Part shown: positions 42,983-48,268 of the stretch, piece after piece
How positions within the stretch are numbered: position 1 is the first letter of the stretch
Layout of the letters: each line of letters opens with the position of its first letter
Assembly (NCBI GenBank): GCA_964482685.1
Contig: CAYZZA010000003.1
Coordinates: forward strand, 1 to 48,268
Direction of reading: 5' to 3'
From: CAYZZA01 sp964482685
GTDB taxonomy: Bacteria; Bacillota; Bacilli; Lactobacillales; Carnobacteriaceae_A
DNA length: 48,268 bases
The notes under the pieces: model-generated
Databases searched by the model: none
Told to the model about the DNA's origin: nothing
Seen by the model: the letters and a program-made list of their open reading frames with translations, nothing else
Translations under genes and position numbers: made by a program

Positions 42983-44005
42983 ATGGTTTATAAAAAGAAT
43001 AAAAGAACAAAAAAACAAAAAGAAATCACCCGAAAAAGAACGCTAATCGCGCTAGTTGTGACGCTTATTTTTTTTGTCGGATATGGAGTAGGCAAAAATG
43101 GGTGGAATCAAAGCAAATGGACTGATACAATTCAAAACATTGAAAAAAAGATAACCGACCTTGCCAATACGTATACCTCAGAACCATCTAAATCAATGGG
43201 GTCTGCTACAATCCGTGTGTTGGATGTAGGGCAAGGTTCTGCAACGTTGTTACAAAGTGAAGACGGAGTCAATATCTTGATTGATACCGGACGGGATGAT
43301 GACAAAGATAAAAAAATTATTCAATCTTTAGATAAATACATCGGAACTGGTGGGCAGATTGACTTGCTCATTTTTACACATAACCACGCAGACCATCTAG
43401 GTTACGGCGATCAAATTCTTTCCTACTATCGGGTAAAAGAAGTTTGGATGAATGGGCTAGATACAACTACAAAAGTGTATGAACGAGTTTTAGATGCTAT
43501 CGCGGCATCAGATGCTATTTACACAGAACCTGTAGCTGGAGAAAAAGCTCAAGTAGGACCATTTTATTTAAAGGTATTGAACCCTCTAGAAACGCGTACC
43601 AAAGATCAAAATGACAACTCCATCGTTTTAGCAATTGAAGTCAATGAATTCTCGCTCATGCTAACAGGCGATGCGAGCACATCGATTGAAAAGAAAATCC
43701 TCGAGCGAGAACCAAATGTAAAGTCAGATGTCTTAATACTTGGACACCACGGGTCTTCTTACAGTTCCCATGAAGTGTGGCTTGAGAGCGTAAATCCGGA
43801 TGTAGGGATTTATTCTGCAGGCATAGGCAATATTTATGATCATCCTAGTCCTGAAACAGTCAAGCGAATAGAAGAGCGAAACATTCCTCTTTATGGAACC
43901 GATACCCATGGAGAGGTGACGCTAGAAATTAAGAAGGATGGAGCGTATTCCGTCCATGTAAAAAAAGGAGACACTATCTATGAAAATGGTTCTGGAGACG
44001 ATTGA
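42983..44005 (+). CDS. Membrane-anchored metallo-beta-lactamase-fold hydrolase (ComEC C-terminal type)
   Basis: 340 residues. A basic N-terminus and one hydrophobic segment (LIALVVTLIFFVGYGVG, 21-37) suggest an anchored or secreted protein. The domain starts IRVLDVGQGSATLL (77-90), as in the C-terminal nuclease-like domain of ComEC, with zinc motif H133-N-H135-A-D137-H138, LMLTGDAS and LGHHGSSYSSH. Substrate unknown; extracellular nuclease or phosphodiesterase activity is plausible. It overlaps the DUF3006 gene by 26 nt. The other ComEC parts (channel domain) are absent, so it is not ComEC itself. Confidence 0.85.
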   Translation: MVYKKNKRTKKQKEITRKRTLIALVVTLIFFVGYGVGKNGWNQSKWTDTIQNIEKKITDLANTYTSEPSKSMGSATIRVLDVGQGSATLLQSEDGVNILIDTGRDDDKDKKIIQSLDKYIGTGGQIDLLIFTHNHADHLGYGDQILSYYRVKEVWMNGLDTTTKVYERVLDAIAASDAIYTEPVAGEKAQVGPFYLKVLNPLETRTKDQNDNSIVLAIEVNEFSLMLTGDASTSIEKKILEREPNVKSDVLILGHHGSSYSSHEVWLESVNPDVGIYSAGIGNIYDHPSPETVKRIEERNIPLYGTDTHGEVTLEIKKDGAYSVHVKKGDTIYENGSGDD

Positions 44006-44234
44006 AGGCGAACAGGCTCGTTTGATTTCAGATGTTCCTCATTTTCCACCTGTCCATGTCAAACGGAAAGTATTGCCAGCATGTGCCCAAGTTGGAGACG
44101 TCTTCGATGTAGAGATGGATTCGTCTTCTTGTACGCCGGTTAAAGTAGTCTGGTTGCAAGGTGAGCGAGAAAAAAGGCTGGAACGAATCAAGAAAAAAAG
44201 AGACGCCTTATTAAAAAGGCGTCATGAGAAGTGA
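43980..44234 (+). CDS. DUF3006-family small protein
   Basis: 84 residues, with the DUF3006 pattern VLETIEGEQARLIS...LPACAQVGDVFDVEM and a basic C-terminal helix. This family often follows MBL hydrolases of the type upstream, and the 26-nt overlap points to translational coupling. The function is unknown; a small beta-barrel partner is an inference. It overlaps the 3' end of the convergent GNAT gene by 13 nt, so no terminator separates the two. Confidence 0.75.
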   Translation: MKMVLETIEGEQARLISDVPHFPPVHVKRKVLPACAQVGDVFDVEMDSSSCTPVKVVWLQGEREKRLERIKKKRDALLKRRHEK

Positions 44235-44668
44235 AGAATTTGTTTCGTCATTTTTTTGTGTAAAATTCCAGCATCCATAAAGGAAGGTCCTTCAGATTGG
44301 AAGCCTAGTTTTTGATAAAAAGGAAGTGCGTGAAGTTGAGCGTCCAAGACCATCCATTCCCCATGATGTTCCATATGAATGTGGCGCTCAATTTCTTTGA
44401 GGAGTTGTGCGCCAATTCCTTGACCACGAAATTCTTTGTCAATCGCGACTCGTTGGACTTTAAAAACCCCTTTTTCATACTCATAAATCCGACCTGTTCC
44501 AATAGGGGTATCGTTGTGATAGAAAACAAGATGTTCTGAGACTGTTTCAAGGTCATCTATTTCTAAGTCTGCTGGAACTTTTTGCTCATGCACAAATACT
44601 GCGCGTCTAATTTGTAGTGCATCTAGGTAGACAGGAGAAGCTGTCCCCTTAAACCATTTGACCATCAT
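44222..44668 (-). CDS. GNAT N-acetyltransferase (YjcF/ElaA-like)
   Basis: 148 residues. The acetyl-CoA loop is RVAIDKEFRGQGIGAQLL (near 72-89), with LHALPFYQKLGFQ near 112-124. IRRAVFVHEQKVPADLEIDDLE at the N-terminus is typical of the YjcF group. The substrate is unknown. GGAGG lies 8 nt before the first of two ATGs on the minus strand. It points toward and overlaps the DUF3006 gene. Confidence 0.9.
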   Translation of the reverse strand: MMVKWFKGTASPVYLDALQIRRAVFVHEQKVPADLEIDDLETVSEHLVFYHNDTPIGTGRIYEYEKGVFKVQRVAIDKEFRGQGIGAQLLKEIERHIHMEHHGEWMVLDAQLHALPFYQKLGFQSEGPSFMDAGILHKKMTKQILHFS

Positions 44669-44713
44669 ATGTGTTCCCTCCAGTGTTTATGTACTAACAA
44701 AGGTACCTGTTTT

Positions 44714-44728
44714 TTGACTACAGGTCAA
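44714..44728. promoter_or_regulatory. 15-bp dyad between the GNAT gene and the AI-2E transporter gene
   Basis: TTGAC-TACAG-GTCAA, a perfect inverted repeat with a -35-like TTGAC on each strand, in the divergent intergenic region. An operator or shared promoter core is possible; no regulator is known to me. Confidence 0.3.
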
Positions 44729-44771
44729 CGCTTTTTTGAAAGAAACAAACAAGAACTAAAGGAGAATTTGA

Positions 44772-45905
44772 ATGAACACACAGAAAAAAAAAGCCCTTAT
44801 GTTTTGGACAGTCTGGTTCCTAGCGGCCTCTTTGCTTATTCTAGTTGTCTCACAATTGGATTTTTTGTTGAATCCGTTACGAACAGTCTTTGCCACTTTG
44901 TTTCCACCTTTACTCATTACAGGGTTTTTATTTTATTTGTTAGATCCATTAGTCAGATGGCTTGAAAAAATAAAAATAAAAAGAGTCTACAGCATTTTAT
45001 TGGTGATGCTCTTACTAGCGGGCGTTCTCTTTCTCTTTTTATTTAGAGGGGTCCCTATTTTAATTGAACAGACAATTAGTTTGGTAAGAGGAATTCCTGG
45101 ATTTATCGCAAGTGTGGAGTTATATGTGCTTGAAATGGCCAAGCAACCTTGGTTAAAAGGGTTTGATTTTAAAACCGCGTTTGTCACAGTTGAAGAATGG
45201 TTGCGAGTTGCTGGAAACACACTCTTAGATATCATCGCAAATGGGGTAGGAGGGTTTATCTCTAAGTTGACTGGAGCTGCCTTTTTAGCCATTACGATTC
45301 CAGTTATTTTATTTTATATCTTGCATGATGCGTGGAAATTTCCAGCTATCGTAACAAATAGCTTACCAGAAGCTTACCGTGAAAATGGGTTAGAATTGTT
45401 GCGTAGAGTGCACCAAACGATTTCAGGGTACGTGAGTGGAAAAGGGACGGCCTCATTAATCGTAGGGGTTTTAGTCTACATCGGGTACACTTTTTTAAAG
45501 TTGCCCTCAGCGTTGCTACTTGCTTTTTTTGCAGCAATTACAAACTTTATTCCTTATGTTGGTCCCTTTATAGGAGCTGTACCGGCTGTATTCGTAGCTT
45601 TTTCACTTTCTCCTTTAACGGCCGTGTTTGTCTCGTTGATTGTGATTGTTGTCCAACAAGGAGACAGCAATTTGTTTACTCCAACATTCGTAGGAAAGTC
45701 GTTGTCACTCCATCCTTTAACAGTTATGCTCGTTTTGTTGGCAGCAGGCAAGATCGCCGGCTTAGTCGGCATGTTTATTGGTGTACCTGTGTTTGCAATC
45801 TTTAAAACAATCATCGGTTACGTACTAGAAGTGAGACGAAAAACTACGCTTGAAAAAGACAAGAAGAAAGAGAGTGCCTCACATGCAGAAGCAAACATCC
45901 ACTAA
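44772..45905 (+). CDS. AI-2E family (PerM/YdbI-type) transporter
   Basis: 377 residues. At least seven hydrophobic segments (for example FWTVWFLAASLLILVVSQ near 10, VYSILLVMLLLAGVLFLFLF near 73, ITNFIPYVGPFIGAVPAVFVAF near 255 with the conserved N-F-x-P-Y-x-G-P block). The C-terminal tail is strongly charged. Substrates vary in this family and cannot be read from sequence. AAAGGAGAA precedes the ATG. The following nuclease gene starts inside its 3' end. Confidence 0.9.
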   Translation: MNTQKKKALMFWTVWFLAASLLILVVSQLDFLLNPLRTVFATLFPPLLITGFLFYLLDPLVRWLEKIKIKRVYSILLVMLLLAGVLFLFLFRGVPILIEQTISLVRGIPGFIASVELYVLEMAKQPWLKGFDFKTAFVTVEEWLRVAGNTLLDIIANGVGGFISKLTGAAFLAITIPVILFYILHDAWKFPAIVTNSLPEAYRENGLELLRRVHQTISGYVSGKGTASLIVGVLVYIGYTFLKLPSALLLAFFAAITNFIPYVGPFIGAVPAVFVAFSLSPLTAVFVSLIVIVVQQGDSNLFTPTFVGKSLSLHPLTVMLVLLAAGKIAGLVGMFIGVPVFAIFKTIIGYVLEVRRKTTLEKDKKKESASHAEANIH

Positions 45906-46464
45906 AAAAAAATCTCCTTTGAGATACAGTGTTCTTTTGTTAGCTGTTGCTTTTCTTCCATTTTTAAACGAAAAGTTTCCTCAGCTCTTGATAGAACCGC
46001 AAACTGTTCAAGAAAACGATCAAAGAGAACAAGTAGACTTGCTTCAAGTGATTGATGGCGATACAATTAAGATTGTCTACAAAGGTAAAGAACAAAAAGC
46101 TCGTTTATTGCTCGTGGATACGCCCGAATCCTTTACGACAAAAACTGGGAAGTCTCAGCCCTATGGGAAAGAAGCTTCTGACTATTTGGAAACACGTCTA
46201 CAAGGCAAAAAAATAAGCATTGAATTTGAAAATACGCAGGATGAAGTGGATCAATATGGGCGCTTGTTAGTATATGTCTTTGCAGACAATCAATTGATCC
46301 AAGAACAACTGCTCGTTGAAGGATATGCACGTATTGGGTATGAAAACAAAGAAGAAGTCTATTATGAACGACTTCAACAAGCTGAAGAAAAAGCAAAAGA
46401 TGCAAAAATAAACATTTGGAGTATCCCTGGATACGTAACTAAATATGGCTTTCGTGAAAACTAG
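45883..46464 (+). CDS. Membrane-anchored thermonuclease (SNase family)
   Basis: 193 residues from ATG 45883; an in-frame TTG at 45850 would add 11 residues. A single hydrophobic stretch (YSVLLLAVAFLPFL, 15-28) suggests an uncleaved anchor or signal peptide. The staphylococcal-nuclease core begins VIDGDTIKI with D58 and D60, and the catalytic set is R74, D79, E82 (ARLLLVDTPES) and R127 (DQYGRLLVYVF). It is probably an extracellular calcium-dependent nuclease. It overlaps the transporter gene by 23 nt. Confidence 0.9.
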   Translation: MQKQTSTKKKSPLRYSVLLLAVAFLPFLNEKFPQLLIEPQTVQENDQREQVDLLQVIDGDTIKIVYKGKEQKARLLLVDTPESFTTKTGKSQPYGKEASDYLETRLQGKKISIEFENTQDEVDQYGRLLVYVFADNQLIQEQLLVEGYARIGYENKEEVYYERLQQAEEKAKDAKINIWSIPGYVTKYGFREN

Positions 46465-46493
46465 CGAGAATGTTTTAAAAACGGATGCAACCA

Positions 46494-46502
46494 TGTTAAA
46501 AT
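46494..46502 (+). promoter_or_regulatory. Extended -10 promoter for prfC
   Basis: TGTTAAAAT, identical to the ecsA element, about 40 bp before the ATG. Confidence 0.45.
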
Positions 46503-46541
46503 AGATGAGTTGTAAATAGATGAAAAGAAAAGGAATAAAAA

Positions 46542-48143
46542 ATGACACATATAGAAGACACACATACAAAATTAGAACAAGAAGTCGACTCTCGTCGAAC
46601 GTTTGCGATTATCTCTCACCCGGATGCTGGGAAGACAACTATTACGGAACAATTGTTGCTCTTTGGGGGAGCAATCCGCCAAGCGGGAACAGTTAAAGCT
46701 AAAAAAACAGGTAAATTTGCAAAATCAGACTGGATGGAAATTGAGAAACAACGTGGAATCTCTGTTACTAGTTCTGTGATGCAGTTTGATTACGATGGCA
46801 AACGCATCAACATACTAGATACTCCAGGACACGAAGATTTTTCTGAAGATACGTACCGCACATTGATGGCTGTGGACAGTGCAGTGATGGTCATTGATAG
46901 CGGAAAAGGGATTGAAGAACAAACAAAGAAATTATTCAAGGTGTGTCGGATGCGTGGAATTCCCATTTTTACCTTTATTAATAAACTAGACCGGGATGGA
47001 CGAGACCCATTGGAGCTAGTATCTGAACTTGAAGAAGTATTGGAAATTGATGCGTACCCAATGAATTGGCCGATAGGCATGGGGAAAGGCTTGCTGGGTT
47101 TGTATGATATTTATCATAATCGAATTGAAATTCATAGACCAGACATCAACGGTCTCAACGGCGAGAAACTCGTCGAGTTGAATGAAGAAGGACACATCGA
47201 AGGGGATCACCCAATTAAGAAGTCTTCCTTGTATGATCAAGTAGTCGATGAAGTCTCTTTGTTAAAAGAAGCGGGGAATGAATTTTCAGTATCAGCTATT
47301 GCAAAGGGAGAATTAACTCCGGTATTCTTTGGATCTGCACTAACCAATTATGGTGTGCAAACATTTCTAGAAACCTTTTTGACTTTTGCGCCTGCGCCGT
47401 CTGAAAAAATTGATCGCCACGAAACCGTGGTGGAGCCTGAAGATTCTGATTTTTCAGGATTTATCTTTAAGATTCAAGCAAACATGAACCCTTTGCACCG
47501 GGATCGCATTGCGTTTTTACGTATTTGTTCGGGAGAATTTGATCCTGGAATTGATGTGACACTTTCCAGAACAGGTAAGAAGATGCGTTTGTCAAACTCA
47601 ACTCAGTTTATGGCAGAAGATCGTGCAACTGTAAAGAAGGCAGTTGCTGGAGACATTATTGGACTATATGATACGGGTAACTTTCAAATTGGTGACACCT
47701 TGTATGAGGGAAGAGAAAAAATTGAATTTGAGGCTTTGCCTCAGTTTACCCCTGAATTATTTATGAAAGTAGACGCTAAAAACGTCATGAAACAAAAATC
47801 TTTTCACAAAGGAATTCAGCAACTTGTGCAAGAAGGAGCCATTCAGCTCTTTAAAAATTATCACACTGAAGACTATATGATCGGTGCAGTTGGACAACTT
47901 CAGTTTGAAGTGTTTCAGTACCGAATGTTGCATGAGTATAATTCAGAAGTGGTGATGACTCCAATGGGGAAACGGATTGCCCGATGGATCGATCCAAGCG
48001 ATTTAGACATCAACATGGCTACAAGCCGAAATGTGTTGGCACGGGACAAATTTGATCAGCCACTCTTTTTGTTTGAGAGTGAGTTTGCTTTACGATGGTT
48101 TGAGAGCAAATATCCTAAAGTAGAACTAACATCTTTGCTTTAA
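46542..48143 (+). CDS. prfC: Peptide chain release factor 3
   Basis: 533 residues. G-domain motifs: SHPDAGKTT (25-33), RGISVTSS switch near 70, DTPGHEDF near 91 and NKLDRDGRDP near 147. The domain arrangement and C-terminal QFEVFQYRML fit RF3 rather than EF-G. RF3 recycles RF1/RF2 after termination. It is absent from B. subtilis but usual in Lactobacillales, which supports the lineage guess. AAAAGGAA lies before the ATG. Confidence 0.96.
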   Translation: MTHIEDTHTKLEQEVDSRRTFAIISHPDAGKTTITEQLLLFGGAIRQAGTVKAKKTGKFAKSDWMEIEKQRGISVTSSVMQFDYDGKRINILDTPGHEDFSEDTYRTLMAVDSAVMVIDSGKGIEEQTKKLFKVCRMRGIPIFTFINKLDRDGRDPLELVSELEEVLEIDAYPMNWPIGMGKGLLGLYDIYHNRIEIHRPDINGLNGEKLVELNEEGHIEGDHPIKKSSLYDQVVDEVSLLKEAGNEFSVSAIAKGELTPVFFGSALTNYGVQTFLETFLTFAPAPSEKIDRHETVVEPEDSDFSGFIFKIQANMNPLHRDRIAFLRICSGEFDPGIDVTLSRTGKKMRLSNSTQFMAEDRATVKKAVAGDIIGLYDTGNFQIGDTLYEGREKIEFEALPQFTPELFMKVDAKNVMKQKSFHKGIQQLVQEGAIQLFKNYHTEDYMIGAVGQLQFEVFQYRMLHEYNSEVVMTPMGKRIARWIDPSDLDINMATSRNVLARDKFDQPLFLFESEFALRWFESKYPKVELTSLL

Positions 48144-48160
48144 AATAAGTAGGACAAGTA

Positions 48161-48220
48161 AAAAAGCCCAAACACAAAAACATAGACACGAATGTCTATG
48201 TTTTTGTGTTTGGGCTTTTT
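48161..48220. terminator. Exceptionally long perfect hairpin after prfC
   Basis: A perfect 28-bp inverted repeat (48161-48188 with 48193-48220) closes a CGAA tetraloop; GC-rich AAGCCCAAACAC at the base and CATAGACA at the tip. A and T runs at the ends allow bidirectional termination. The last 48 bases of the window hold nothing I can assign. Confidence 0.92.
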
Positions 48221-48268
48221 GATTTAACACTTTTTTTATTGAAGTTAGTTTACGAAAGCATATCCTTT

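Noticed and set aside
44669..44965. 98-codon plus-strand ORF before the AI-2E transporter
   Set aside because: It overlaps the transporter in another frame, has no ribosome site and covers the divergent promoter region.

Overview
The window is a compact, roughly 39-40% G+C stretch of core chromosome from a low-GC Gram-positive (Bacillota). Gene content and order follow Bacillus subtilis in several blocks (yha, ecs, ytm/yto/ytp, dnaB-dnaI-thrS, infC-rpmI-rplT, spx-mecA-pepF-yjb). Features unlike B. subtilis, such as a class-II release factor 3 gene (prfC) and the absence of coiA and of ytpP/ytpQ, point to Lactobacillales, perhaps Carnobacteriaceae or a relative; the family is a guess. I see no phage, insertion sequence, CRISPR array, tRNA or rRNA. 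Almost every gene is a recognisable housekeeping gene.

Layout. 1-4.2 kb: a CBS/DRTGG regulator, the oligoribonuclease/pAp phosphatase NrnA, and glyA. 4.4-6.6 kb: a class A penicillin-binding protein. 6.7-11.8 kb: yhaO-yhaN-yhaM (Mre11/Rad50-like pair plus exoribonuclease). 11.9-13.8 kb, minus strand: the foldase PrsA, a YtxH-type protein and Hit. 13.9-16 kb: ecsA-ecsB. 16-20.4 kb: ytmP, trmB, a YtzB-like protein (minus), the M42 aminopeptidase ytoP, ytpR and a small ORF where sftA normally sits. 20.6-29.3 kb: murC, then polA-mutM-coaE-nrdR-dnaB-dnaI (repair and replication initiation). 29.3-33 kb: T-box-controlled thrS, then infC-rpmI-rplT behind a structured leader. 33.1-35.3 kb: lplA and convergent trpS. 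35.3-46.5 kb: spx, mecA, pepF, spxH (minus), yjbK (minus), relQ, nadK, a pseudouridine synthase, a secreted MBL hydrolase with a DUF3006 partner, a GNAT protein (minus), an AI-2E-type transporter and a thermonuclease. 46.5-48.2 kb: prfC.

Themes. Cell-envelope synthesis and secretion (PBP1A, PrsA, EcsAB, MurC), DNA replication and repair, translation, and Spx stress control are interleaved. Spx, its adaptor SpxH, MecA and the small alarmone synthetase RelQ sit within 6 kb. Both Spx (CxxS instead of CxxC) and SpxH (no CxxC) have lost the cysteines that make them redox-sensitive elsewhere, while a PerR/Fur-like box lies upstream of spx.

No obviously new multi-gene system is visible. The signals most worth a second look are RNA-level: a Shine-Dalgarno separated from the ytoP start codon by a perfect hairpin, two ~50-nt promoter-terminator cassettes ahead of yhaO and ytmP, an ~80-nt compound hairpin between lplA and trpS, a perfect 28-bp hairpin after prfC, an AUA start on infC, and a recurrent TGGTANNNT extended -10 promoter form.
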